From Streptomyces sp. CBMA291 (GTDB lineage: Bacteria; Actinomycetota; Actinomycetes; Streptomycetales; Streptomycetaceae), in NCBI RefSeq assembly GCF_014596525.1, contig NZ_MSJP01000031.1, positions 62,001 through 126,000 of the forward strand: a stretch of DNA of 64,000 nucleotides. Reading direction: 5' to 3'. A program made the position numbers and the translations under genes. The notes below the pieces were generated by a model. The model searched no databases, had not been told where the DNA came from, and worked only from the letters and a program-made list of their open reading frames with translations. Positions 7,857 through 17,605 of the stretch are shown in pieces; positions within the stretch are counted from its first letter, which is position 1; each line of letters begins with the position of its first letter.

Positions 7857-7904
7857 CGAGCCCCGTGCCACTCCGCGCCAGAACGCGGAATTGCACGGGG
7901 CTCG
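7857..7904. terminator. Hairpin between convergent DUF3040 and transglutaminase genes
   Basis: CGAGCCCCGTGC (7857-7868) pairs perfectly with GCACGGGGCTCG (7893-7904). An inner TCCGCG/CGCGGA helix extends the stem. It sits at the meeting point of two converging transcription units and could stop both. Confidence 0.65.
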
Positions 7905-8282
7905 GTCGTGCGTGGGGCCTGGGTGTGCCCGGGGCTCCATCGCGCGCGCCTGGGGCACGTCGTGCACGGGAGGGGTGGGCGCCGGAGGCACGGGCGGAGA
8001 GGCCAAGACTGCCTGCGGCACCCCGGGCCGTGCCCTGCACTCCGGGCCGTGCCTTGCACCCCGGGCCGTGAGCGTCCCCAGCCGTCGAGCGTTCTCAGCC
8101 CGCTGGCGGTACTCGGGCCCCCTGGCGGCCCTCCGGCCCGCCTCCGGCACCGCTCGGCGGAGGCGCCCACAGCCCGCCCCTCCTCCGAGGGCGCTCCGGT
8201 CCGCCCCCCCACCGACGCCCCTCCAGCCCGTACCGCTCGGCAGGGGGCCGCTACCAGCCACCCCCCGCCGAGCGGTGTCCGC
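7905..8282. other. GC-rich spacer with short tandem repeats
   Basis: This 378-bp stretch between the hairpin and the transglutaminase stop has no convincing gene. It contains 2.5 copies of a 19-base unit (CCGGGCCGTGCCCTGCACT, 8023-8070, copy 2 with two changes) and other loosely repeated CCGGCC/CTCGG blocks. Open frames crossing it on both strands are a by-product of GC content. Confidence 0.6.
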
Positions 8283-10706
8283 TCAGCCCGTCTCCCTCGG
8301 TGACCTGCGGAACACCCCCGCCACCCGGTCCGTCGCCGTCCGCCACCGGAGTGACCACGTGCGGGCCAGGGACACCCGGCGGGCCTCCGCCGACCAGCGC
8401 AGGCGGCGGGCCGAGCGGGGGGCGAGCAGGGCGCGCAGCCGGGTGCGGCGGTCGGCCGTGGCGTGGAAGCCCGCCCTGACCCGGGCGGCCTCCTCCACGA
8501 GGCCCGTGGCGGCGCCCGGCCGGGGCGCGTACAGGACCTCCTCCACGGCTCCCGCGACCCGGTGCACGGCCCGTGCCGACTCCTCGTCCAGCGCGCCGAG
8601 GCGGACGATCCGGTCCGCCGTGTTCCTCGGCGTCCGCGACTCGTCGGGCTCCACGCCGTGGTCCCAGGCGGTGTCGATGATCTCCCGCCAGACCGCGAGC
8701 GTCCGGGCAGCCGTCCCGGCCGGGCTCCGGTCTCCCGCCGGAGCGAGGCGACGGGCCCTGACCCGGGTCCGCCAGAACAGCGGACCCAAGGGGAGCGCGA
8801 GCACCACGAGCACGGCGAGGCCCACGAGGAGCACCGTCGACGGCTCGGGACCCGAGCCGTCCGAGGACGCCCCCGCCACCGCCGCGTCCGGCCCGCAGTC
8901 GCCCTGGCGGCGCATCTGCGGGGTGCAGCTCTCGGAGGCGCTCGGCGCGGCGGACGGCTGCGCCGAAGCGCTCTGCTGCGGCTGCGCGGGGCCGGTGGCC
9001 GAGCCCGAGGGCGTGTCGGGCCGGGTGTACGAGGGGGTGGAGCCCCGCGAGGGGGTCGGCTCGAAGCGGGTCCAGCCGACGCCCTCGAAGTACAGCTCGG
9101 GCCAGGCGTGCGCGTCCCGGATGCCGACCGAGACCGAGCCGTCGGTCTGGGGGGTGCCCGGGGTGAAGCCCACCGCCACCCGTGCCGGGATGCCCAGGGA
9201 GCGGGCCATCGCCGCCATGGAGAAGGAGAAGTGGACGCAGAAGCCCTCCTTGTCCTTCAGGAAGCGGGATATCGCCTGCACTCCGGTGCCGGACTCCACC
9301 TGCACGTCGTAGCGGAAGCCGCCGTCCCGGGCGAACCAGTCCTGGAGCCGCACGGCCCGCTCGTAGTCGTTGGCGGCGCCCTTGGTGACGTCGAGGGCGG
9401 TCGTCTTCACGTCCTGCGGCAGCGTCGGCGGCACCCGCGTGTACTCGCGGCGGATCCGCTCCGGGGCGGGCGGGGCCGTCGCGAGCCGCTCGGAGGTGGG
9501 CCGTACGTCGAGGCTGGTGACCTGGTAGCGGGCGCCCCGGGTGGTCTGCTTGTCGTCGCCGACGAGCATCCGGCCGGCCGGCTCGTACCGCCAGCGTCCG
9601 TCGATGCCGACCCGGGTCGCCGGGTACGGCATCGGCAGCCACTTCTGCTCGTACGCGTCGGCGGCGACGAAGTTCCCCGTCACCTCGGCGGTCTCGACGG
9701 ACGGGTCGAGCCCCTCGGGGGAGGGCAGCCGCTCGGGCACGTCCTCGATGGGGCGGACCGAGGACTTCCAGGAAGTGCCGTCGAACTGGTCGAGCGCGAC
9801 GAGCCGCAGATATCTGCCGGAGATGTCGGTGGCGTTGGTCCGGTAGCGCAGGACCTCGCGGTCCTCCGGCTGGCGCAGGTTGTTCTGGAGGGAGACCAGC
9901 GGGTTCACCGCCGAGATCGTGCCGCCCTTGCCGCCCGGGTCGCCCGCCCCGCCCTTCTCGCCGAACAGGCCGCCGCTGAAGCCGGGCAGCGCCAGCGGCA
10001 CGACCAGCGCGACGCCCATGGCCACGACGCCGATCCGGCGCCCCGTGCGGGCCGGGGAGGAGGCCGTGCCGCCGCTCGCGACGGCCGAACCGGGCCGTCC
10101 GGAGCGGTGGGCCCCGCCGAAGACCCGGCCCCACGCGGCGAGCCGGTCACGGCTCTCGGCGAGGAGCAGCAGCAGATAGCCGGAGGCGGCGAGGAGGAAC
10201 CAGAGCCAGCCCGCGCCGCCGCCGGAGAGCCCGGCGGCGACCGAGTACAGGGCGAGCAGCGGCAGACCGGCCGGGGCGGCCTTGCGGAAGGTGACCGCGA
10301 GGGCGTCCACCAGGAGCCCGATCGCGACGACCCCGCCGACCAGCAGGAGCCGGATGCCCTCGGTGTCGGGGGCGGGGGCCGCGTAGTGCCCGACGTCCGT
10401 GACGCCCGCCCGGAACAGCTCGACGGCGTGCGTCACGGCCTGCGGGCCGGGCAGGAAGCGCAGTACGGCCTGCTCCCCGGCGAAGACCGAGGTCAGCACC
10501 AGGAGCGCCACGGCCAGCTGGGCGAGGACGGTCAGCGGCCGGGCCAGCGGAACCCTTCTGGCCACCGCGCCCACCCCGCTGACCAGGGCGAGGACGAAGG
10601 CGGCGGTGAAGATCCAGGTCGCGGGCCTCACCAGCGGCAGCAGTGCTCCGGAACCCATCAGGGTGGCGGCCCAGGCGGCCAGGGTCAGCCGGGTGCGCCC
10701 GCTCAT
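8283..10706 (-). CDS. Transglutaminase-like membrane protein (DUF3488/TgpA family)
   Basis: An 807-residue protein with about six N-terminal membrane helices (residues 5-210), a large extracytoplasmic domain, a transglutaminase core, one more membrane helix and a C-terminal DUF4129-like region. Catalytic residues are visible: Cys in GFCVHFSFSMAAMARSLGIP, His in IRDAHAWPELYF and an acidic residue shortly after (WTRFEPTP). ATG 10706 overlaps the DUF58 stop by 4 bases (ATGA). With the DUF58 and MoxR genes it forms the widespread MoxR-DUF58-TgpA operon, thought to act on or chaperone envelope proteins; the substrate is unknown. Confidence 0.92.
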   Translation of the reverse strand: MSGRTRLTLAAWAATLMGSGALLPLVRPATWIFTAAFVLALVSGVGAVARRVPLARPLTVLAQLAVALLVLTSVFAGEQAVLRFLPGPQAVTHAVELFRAGVTDVGHYAAPAPDTEGIRLLLVGGVVAIGLLVDALAVTFRKAAPAGLPLLALYSVAAGLSGGGAGWLWFLLAASGYLLLLLAESRDRLAAWGRVFGGAHRSGRPGSAVASGGTASSPARTGRRIGVVAMGVALVVPLALPGFSGGLFGEKGGAGDPGGKGGTISAVNPLVSLQNNLRQPEDREVLRYRTNATDISGRYLRLVALDQFDGTSWKSSVRPIEDVPERLPSPEGLDPSVETAEVTGNFVAADAYEQKWLPMPYPATRVGIDGRWRYEPAGRMLVGDDKQTTRGARYQVTSLDVRPTSERLATAPPAPERIRREYTRVPPTLPQDVKTTALDVTKGAANDYERAVRLQDWFARDGGFRYDVQVESGTGVQAISRFLKDKEGFCVHFSFSMAAMARSLGIPARVAVGFTPGTPQTDGSVSVGIRDAHAWPELYFEGVGWTRFEPTPSRGSTPSYTRPDTPSGSATGPAQPQQSASAQPSAAPSASESCTPQMRRQGDCGPDAAVAGASSDGSGPEPSTVLLVGLAVLVVLALPLGPLFWRTRVRARRLAPAGDRSPAGTAARTLAVWREIIDTAWDHGVEPDESRTPRNTADRIVRLGALDEESARAVHRVAGAVEEVLYAPRPGAATGLVEEAARVRAGFHATADRRTRLRALLAPRSARRLRWSAEARRVSLARTWSLRWRTATDRVAGVFRRSPRETG

Positions 10707-12048
10707 GTCCAGCCTCCAGGGGTGTCGGGGGCGGACTCGGCCCGGATTCCGGCCGCCGCCTGCCACAGGTCGGGGAGCCGGGCGCCGGGCGGTACGGCGA
10801 TCGCCGTCCAGCCGGCCTCCCGGAGCTGCCGCACCCGCTTGTCCACGGCTCCGCTGACGGCGCCGGCGGTCAGCCAGGTCCCGGCGTCCAGGAGGAACGC
10901 GACGGCCCCGCCGCGGCCCCTGCTCCGGGCGAGGAGCGCGGCCTGTTCCTCGTCGAGATCGCCGAGGAAGGCGACGAGCAGCCCCCCGTTGTCGCCGCGC
11001 AGGGCGTCGGAGGCACGGGAGAGGCCGCCGCCCTCGGAGTGGTCGACGACCGCGAGGGTGTCCATCAGGAGCCCCGCCGACTCGGCCGGGTCGTGGGACC
11101 CGGCGAAGCCCTCGGAGCCCTCGCCGGGGACCGTGCTGCCGGTGTCGGTGACGAGCCGGACCGAGTAGCCCCGCTCCAGCATGTGGACCAGTGCGGAGGC
11201 GACGCCGGAGACCGCCCACTCGAAGGCGGAGTCGGGGCCCGCGCCCTGCCAGGCGATGCGGCGGGTGTCGAGGAGGACCGTGCAGCGGGCCCGCTGCGGC
11301 TGTTCCTCGCGGCGGACCATCAGCTCGCCGTAGCGGGCGGTGGAGCGCCAGTGCACCCGGCGCAGGTCGTCGCCGTGGCGGTAGGCGCGCGGGATGATGT
11401 CGTCGTCGCCCGCGAGGGCGAGGGCGCGCTGCTGCCCGTCGCCGTGGCCGGAGGCCTCGCCGGTGAGCTTCACCGGCGGCAGCGGCTCGCTCCTCGGCAC
11501 CACGGTGAGGGTGTCGTACGCGCTGAAGGACCGGGTCAGCTCGCACATCCCGAAGGGGTCGCTGAGTCGTAGCTGGAGCGGCCCGAGCGGGAAGCGTCCG
11601 CGCAGGTCGGAGCGGACCCGGTAGGACACCTCGCGCCGCCCGCCGCCCTCGACCCGGTCGAGCACGAAGCGGGGCCGGGGCCCGAGCGTGTACGGCACGT
11701 GGTCCTGGAGCATGAGGAGGCCGGTGGGCAGTTTGGAGACGTTCTCCATCCGCAGCTGGACCCGGGCCTCCGAGGCGGCCTCGACCCGCTGCGGGGTGAG
11801 CCTTCGGGAGGTCGCGACCCGGTAGCGGGTGCGGTGCAGCACGAGGGCGCAGAGCAGCGGGAGCGAGGCGAGCAGCAGCCCGACGCGCAGCAGGTCGGCC
11901 TGGCCGAGGACGTACGCGCAGACGGCGGCGGCCACCCCGGCGGCGAGGAAGGAGCGGCCCCGGGTGGTGAGACCGCCGAGGGCGGTCCGCAGACCGCCCC
12001 GGTCGTCCTCCTCGCCCCGCTGGCCCTCCGGCACGGCGGAGGCTTCCA

Positions 12049-12052
<4 letters not shown>
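10703..12052 (-). CDS. DUF58 domain-containing protein
   Basis: A 449-residue protein with two N-terminal hydrophobic helices (about residues 35-75) and a vWA-like DUF58 core. The core is marked by [20 protein letters not shown] followed by [10 protein letters not shown], the family hallmark (GDxxRxIxWxxTAR). It sits between moxR and the transglutaminase gene. GTG 12052 gives a GTGA overlap with the moxR stop, and the next codon but one is an ATG (12049), so the first residue is uncertain by one codon. The likely role is as a partner of the MoxR ATPase in assembling an envelope complex. Confidence 0.92.
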
Positions 12053-13062
<1,010 letters not shown>

Positions 13063-13208
13063 CCCGGCCCTCCTCGGCCTTCCGGAACAGGGACACCTGC
13101 CCCCGTGGGATCTTCGGGGGGTGTCACACGGGCATTCTTGTTCGCGGATCCGGCTCGTGTCACTCGCCTGTGGATAACTGCGGGTGCAATGCCGGGGTTT
13201 GGGGGGTG

Positions 13209-13772
13209 TTAGGCCGTTTCGGTCTCGGGGTCTTCGGAGGGGTCGATCTCCCGCAGGAGGCCCGTCGTCACATCGAAGACGAAACCGCGGACGTCGTCGG
13301 AGTGCAGCAGGAAGGGGGAGGTCCGCACCCGCTGCATGGACTGGCGCACGTCCTTGTCCACGTCGCGGAAGGCCTCGACCGCCCACGCCGGGCGCTGTCC
13401 GACCTCGTCCTCGATCTCGTGCCGGAAGTCCTCGGTCAGCGACTCCAGACCGCAGTTCGTGTGGTGCACCAGCATCACGCTGCGGGTGCCCAGGGCACGC
13501 TGGCTGATGGTGAGCGAACGGATGACGTCGTCGGTGACGACCCCGCCCGCGTTGCGGATGGTGTGACAGTCGCCCAGTTCCAGACCGAGGGCCGCGTGCA
13601 GGTCGAGACGGGCGTCCATGCAGGCGACGACGGCGACGCGCAGCACGGGCCTGGCGTCCATTCCGGGATCGGTGAAGTCGGCGGCGTAGTGGGCGTTCGC
13701 GTCGACGAGACGGTCGGTGACCGTGCCGCCGTCGCGTATGGCGTCAACAGAGGAGTGCGCGGAAGTCGACAT
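13209..13772 (-). CDS. Beta-class carbonic anhydrase
   Basis: A 187-residue protein with the beta-carbonic-anhydrase zinc site: C51-x-D53-x-R55 (ACMDARLDL) and H104-x-x-C107 (LVHHTNCGL). It should interconvert CO2 and bicarbonate in the cytoplasm. The length is typical of the short actinobacterial type. ATG 13772 is followed by [11 protein letters not shown]. It is transcribed away from the dcw cluster and lies 146 bp upstream of the moxR operon, probably with its own promoter in the 325-bp spacer 13773-14097. Confidence 0.92.
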   Translation of the reverse strand: MSTSAHSSVDAIRDGGTVTDRLVDANAHYAADFTDPGMDARPVLRVAVVACMDARLDLHAALGLELGDCHTIRNAGGVVTDDVIRSLTISQRALGTRSVMLVHHTNCGLESLTEDFRHEIEDEVGQRPAWAVEAFRDVDKDVRQSMQRVRTSPFLLHSDDVRGFVFDVTTGLLREIDPSEDPETETA

Positions 13773-13946
13773 GGTTCCGACGTTAGTGGCCGCGACCCCT
13801 CGTGGCCCGCTGTGGGAGCGGACAAATTACGTCGACGAGCCTTGTTGTGAGGTAACCCACACGTGTCGGCGACATGCCCCGAACGAGTGAGGCGCCCGGA
13901 AATGTCCCCCGGCCTCCCACCTCCGGGCGACGCGCCAGCGGGTTGA

Positions 13947-13974
13947 TTGACCGGCGCGTCCGGTGGACTAAAGT
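13947..13974 (+). promoter_or_regulatory. Candidate dcw-cluster promoter upstream of rsmH
   Basis: TTGACC (13947-13952), a 16-base spacer and TAAAGT (13969-13974) lie 124 bases upstream of rsmH. The divergent 325-bp spacer 13773-14097 contains no mraZ gene and no mraZ-like repeat box that I could identify. Confidence 0.45.
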
Positions 13975-14097
13975 GGCGCGGAGTTCCTGGAGACAACGAG
14001 CGATTTCCGCGGTTTCTCCCCCGTGTGTGCGGCGGTACCTACGGCTCGGCCTCCTCCCGCTCGCCGGTAACCTCCGCGCCCGATCTGAGAGGGCGCA

Positions 14098-15054
14098 TTG
14101 AGCAACGACCGACACGTCCCGGTCATGCTCCAGCGGTGCCTGGACATGTTGGCCCCCGCCCTGGAGCGCCCCGGCGCGGTCGTCGTCGACTGCACCCTGG
14201 GCCTCGGCGGCCACAGCGAGGCACTCCTGAAGCGGTTCCCCGAGGTGCGGCTCGTCGCCCTCGACCGCGACAAGGAGGCCCTGCGGCTCTCCGGCGAGCG
14301 GCTCGCCCCGTACGGGGAGCGCGCCACTCTCGTGCACGCCGTCTACGACGAGCTGCCCGAGGTCCTCGACCGGCTCGGCATCCCCGCCGCCGACGGCGTC
14401 CTCTTCGACCTGGGCGTCTCCTCCATGCAGCTGGACGAGGCCGACCGGGGCTTCGCCTACGCCCAGGACGCGCCGCTCGACATGCGCATGGACCAGACGA
14501 CCGGCATCAGTGCCGCCGAGGTCCTCAACACCTACCCGGCCGGCGAACTGGTCCGCATCCTGCGCGCCTACGGCGAGGAGAAGCAGGCCAAGCGGATCGT
14601 CTCCGCGATCGTGCGCGAACGCGAGAAGGAGCCCTTCGACCACAGCGCCCGGCTCGTCGAGCTGATCCGCGACGCGCTGCCGCAGGCCGCCAAGCGCACC
14701 GGCGGCAACCCGGCCAAGCGCACCTTCCAGGCCCTGCGCATCGAGGTCAACGGCGAGCTGTCCGTCCTGGAGCGGGCGATCCCGGCCGCCGTCAAGGCCC
14801 TCGCCGTCAACGGCCGCATCGCCGTCCTCTCGTACCACTCCCTGGAAGACCGGCTGGTCAAGCAGGTGTTCGCGGCCGGCGCCGCGAACACCGCCCCGCC
14901 CGGCCTGCCCGTCGTCCCCGAGAAGTACCAGCCCCGTCTGAAGCTGCTCACCCGAGGCGCCGAGCTGCCCACCGAGGAGGAGGTCGCCGAGAACCGGCGC
15001 GCCGCCCCCGCCCGGCTCCGCGGCGTCGAACGCATCCGGGAAGACGTCCGGTGA
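14098..15054 (+). CDS. rsmH: 16S rRNA (cytosine-1402-N4)-methyltransferase RsmH (MraW)
   Basis: A 318-residue methyltransferase. It opens [21 protein letters not shown], then motif I as [18 protein letters not shown], then [22 protein letters not shown] and the C-terminal [13 protein letters not shown], all diagnostic for RsmH. It N4-methylates C1402 of 16S rRNA at the P site. The only start that fits is TTG 14098 (leader GAGAGGG at 14087-14093); an ATG start would delete conserved sequence. It is the first gene of the dcw cluster and overlaps ftsL by 4 bases (GTGA). Confidence 0.95.
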   Translation: MSNDRHVPVMLQRCLDMLAPALERPGAVVVDCTLGLGGHSEALLKRFPEVRLVALDRDKEALRLSGERLAPYGERATLVHAVYDELPEVLDRLGIPAADGVLFDLGVSSMQLDEADRGFAYAQDAPLDMRMDQTTGISAAEVLNTYPAGELVRILRAYGEEKQAKRIVSAIVREREKEPFDHSARLVELIRDALPQAAKRTGGNPAKRTFQALRIEVNGELSVLERAIPAAVKALAVNGRIAVLSYHSLEDRLVKQVFAAGAANTAPPGLPVVPEKYQPRLKLLTRGAELPTEEEVAENRRAAPARLRGVERIREDVR

Positions 15055-15602
15055 GCACGGCGAAGGGGCCCCTCAAAGGACGGGCCGCACGGCTCGGTCG
15101 GCTTCTGCCCGCCGGGCCGAGCCAGGCGGCCCGCACCCCCTTCGTCCTGCTCGTCGTGGTGCTGCTCGGCGGCGGCCTGATCACCCTGCTCGTGCTGAAC
15201 TCGGCCCTCAACCAGGGCTCCTTCCGGCTGAACGAGCTGAAGAACAGGACCACCGAGCTGACCGACGAGGAGCAGGCGCTCCAGCGGGACGTCGACGACT
15301 ACGCGGCCCCCGACGCCCTGGCCCGCCGGGCCCGCCAGCTGGGCATGGTCCCGGGCGGCAGCCCCGCCTTCCTCGGCCAGGACGGAAAGGTGCTCGGCGA
15401 GCCGTCCAAGGCCGCCGCCGCCCCCAAGCCGAGCCCCGCCCCGACGGGGAAGACCACGCCGACGCAGGACCCGACGCCCACGGCGACGGCCACCCCCTCC
15501 ACCGCCGGCACCCGGAACCCGCCCACCACCCCGGACCCCGCCACCACCGGCACCACGGGCCCGAAGACGACCGCGCCCGACCCGACGACCTCCGGCAGGT
15601 GA
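15051..15602 (+). CDS. ftsL: Cell division protein FtsL
   Basis: A 183-residue bitopic membrane protein: a basic cytoplasmic N-terminus, one helix ([20 protein letters not shown], about residues 33-52), then a short coiled coil ([21 protein letters not shown]) ending at the ARQLGMVP motif seen in actinobacterial FtsL. A Thr/Pro-rich tail of about 80 residues follows. It links FtsQ/DivIC with FtsW-FtsI in the septal complex. GTG 15051 overlaps the rsmH stop. The position between rsmH and ftsI is itself diagnostic. Confidence 0.88.
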   Translation: MSTAKGPLKGRAARLGRLLPAGPSQAARTPFVLLVVVLLGGGLITLLVLNSALNQGSFRLNELKNRTTELTDEEQALQRDVDDYAAPDALARRARQLGMVPGGSPAFLGQDGKVLGEPSKAAAAPKPSPAPTGKTTPTQDPTPTATATPSTAGTRNPPTTPDPATTGTTGPKTTAPDPTTSGR

Positions 15603-15609
15603 CCGAGCA

Positions 15610-17589
15610 GTGCCCCCCAAGGAGCCCCCGCGCCGACGCGTCCCCGGCCCCGCCAGGCCCGTACGCCCCCGGCCCGCCTCCGCCGGAGCCCGCCCGAACC
15701 GACCCGCCCCCCGCCCGGCGGGGAAGCGGACCGCGCCCCGCCCCCCGGCCCGGCGCGCCCGCACCATCCGGCTCGGCAGCCCCCGGCCCCGGCTGCGGCT
15801 GATCTCCTTCGCCCTGACGCTCGTCATGCTGGTCTTCGTGGTCCGGCTGCTCCAGGTCCAGGCCGTCGACGCCGACGCCTACGCGGCCAAGGCCGACCGG
15901 TACCGCTTCCAGGAGTACACGCTCTCCGCCGAACGCGGCGAGATCACCGACCGCAACGGCATCGCCCTCGCCGCCAGCGTCGACGCGTACGACATCACCG
16001 CCGACCCCAAGCTCTTCACCCCCGAGGAGTCCAAGGTCCCCGACGCCCCCGAACAGGCTGCCGCCCTCCTCGCCCCCCTCCTCGGCAAGGAGCCCGCGGA
16101 ACTGGCGAAGAAGCTGCGCACCCCCAAGTCCCGCTACACCCTCCTGGCCCGCAAGCAGACCCCGCAGGTCTGGAACCAGATCAAGGACCTCAAGCGGGTC
16201 TACGGGCAGAAGTCCCAGTCCTCCGAGGGCGGCAACGGCGTCAACCTGCTCGGCGGCATCCTCAGCGAACCCAGCACCAAGCGCGTCTACCCCAACGGCG
16301 AACTGGCCGCCGGAATACTGGGCTACGTCAACGCCGAGGGCAAGGGCGCGGGCGGCGTCGAATCCATGCTCGACCCGGCGCTGGCCGGCAAGGACGGCAA
16401 GATCCGCTTCACCCAGTCCGGCGGCCGTCAGGTGCCCACCGCGGGCTCCCAGGGCACCCCCGCCGTCCCCGGCTCCGACATCGAGCTGACCATCGACCGG
16501 GACATCCAGTGGGCCGCCCAGCAGGCCATCACCGAACAGGTCCGCAAGTCCAAGGCCGACCGCGGCTACGTCATCGTCCAGAACGCCAGGACCGGCGAGG
16601 TCCTCGCCATGGCCAACGCCCCCGGCTTCGACCCCAACGACCTCTCCGCCGCCAACTCCGCCGCCATGGGCAACGCCGCCCTCCAGGACGCCTTCGAACC
16701 CGGCTCCACCAGCAAGGTCATCTCCATGGCCGCCGTCCTGGAAGAGGGCAAGGCCGCCGCCGATACCCATGTCACCGTCCCCAACCGGCTCCACCGGGGC
16801 GACCGGCTCTTCAAGGACGACATCGACCACGAGACCTGGCACCTGACGCTCAACGGCGTCCTCGCCCGGTCCAGCAACATCGGCACCATCCTCGCCACCG
16901 GCCAGCTCGGCACCACCCAGGCACAGGCCAACCAGGTGCTCTACTCCTACCTGCGCAAGTTCGGCCTCGGCAGCCCCACGGGCCTCGACTACCCCGGCGA
17001 GACCTCCGGCCTCCTCGCCAAACCCCAGGACTGGTCCACCTCCCAGCAGTACACGATCCCCTTCGGACAGGGCCTCTCCCTCAACGCCATGCAGGCGGCC
17101 TCGGTCTACTCGACCATCGCCAACGGAGGCGTACGCGTCGAACCCACCCTCGTCCGCGGCAGCAAGGGACCCGACGGGCGCTTCGCCCCCGCCGCCAAGC
17201 CCGAGGAGACCCGGGTCGTCAGCGAGAAGACCGCCCGCACCCTCGCCGCCATGCTGGAATCCGTCGTCGGCGGCGAGGGCACCGGCGTCAAGGCGGCCAT
17301 CCCCGGCTACCGCGTCGCGGGCAAGACCGGCACCGCCAACCGCGTCGACCCCGAACTCGGCCGCTACAAGGGCTACACCGCCTCCTTCGCCGGTTTCGCC
17401 CCCTCCGACGACCCCCAGATCACCGTCTACTGCGCCATCCAGAACCCCACATCCGGCAGCTACTTCGGCGGCCAGATCTGCGGGCCCATCTACAAGCAGG
17501 TCATGGAGTTCTCCCTCAAGACCCTCCACGTCGCCCCCACGGGCAACCCCCCCGGCCGACTGCCGGTCACCTTCGACCCCACCCCGTGA
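15610..17589 (+). CDS. ftsI: Septal peptidoglycan transpeptidase FtsI (PBP3-type)
   Basis: A 659-residue class B penicillin-binding protein with an Arg/Pro-rich N-terminus of about 55 residues, one membrane helix (LISFALTLVMLVFVVRLLQV), a dimerisation domain and a transpeptidase domain. The active-site motifs are SxxK (GSTSKV), SxN (RSSNIG) and KTG (AGKTGTANR). It cross-links septal murein together with FtsW. GTG 15610 lies 7 bases after the ftsL stop. The N-terminal extension is longer than in E. coli but usual in Streptomyces. Confidence 0.95.
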   Translation: MPPKEPPRRRVPGPARPVRPRPASAGARPNRPAPRPAGKRTAPRPPARRARTIRLGSPRPRLRLISFALTLVMLVFVVRLLQVQAVDADAYAAKADRYRFQEYTLSAERGEITDRNGIALAASVDAYDITADPKLFTPEESKVPDAPEQAAALLAPLLGKEPAELAKKLRTPKSRYTLLARKQTPQVWNQIKDLKRVYGQKSQSSEGGNGVNLLGGILSEPSTKRVYPNGELAAGILGYVNAEGKGAGGVESMLDPALAGKDGKIRFTQSGGRQVPTAGSQGTPAVPGSDIELTIDRDIQWAAQQAITEQVRKSKADRGYVIVQNARTGEVLAMANAPGFDPNDLSAANSAAMGNAALQDAFEPGSTSKVISMAAVLEEGKAAADTHVTVPNRLHRGDRLFKDDIDHETWHLTLNGVLARSSNIGTILATGQLGTTQAQANQVLYSYLRKFGLGSPTGLDYPGETSGLLAKPQDWSTSQQYTIPFGQGLSLNAMQAASVYSTIANGGVRVEPTLVRGSKGPDGRFAPAAKPEETRVVSEKTARTLAAMLESVVGGEGTGVKAAIPGYRVAGKTGTANRVDPELGRYKGYTASFAGFAPSDDPQITVYCAIQNPTSGSYFGGQICGPIYKQVMEFSLKTLHVAPTGNPPGRLPVTFDPTP

Positions 17590-17605
17590 CACTCCGGGAG
17601 CACCA

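Noticed and set aside
8463-11168. 901-codon plus-strand frame opposite the transglutaminase gene
   Set aside because: Antisense shadow; the minus strand carries the transglutaminase catalytic residues and the operon overlaps.
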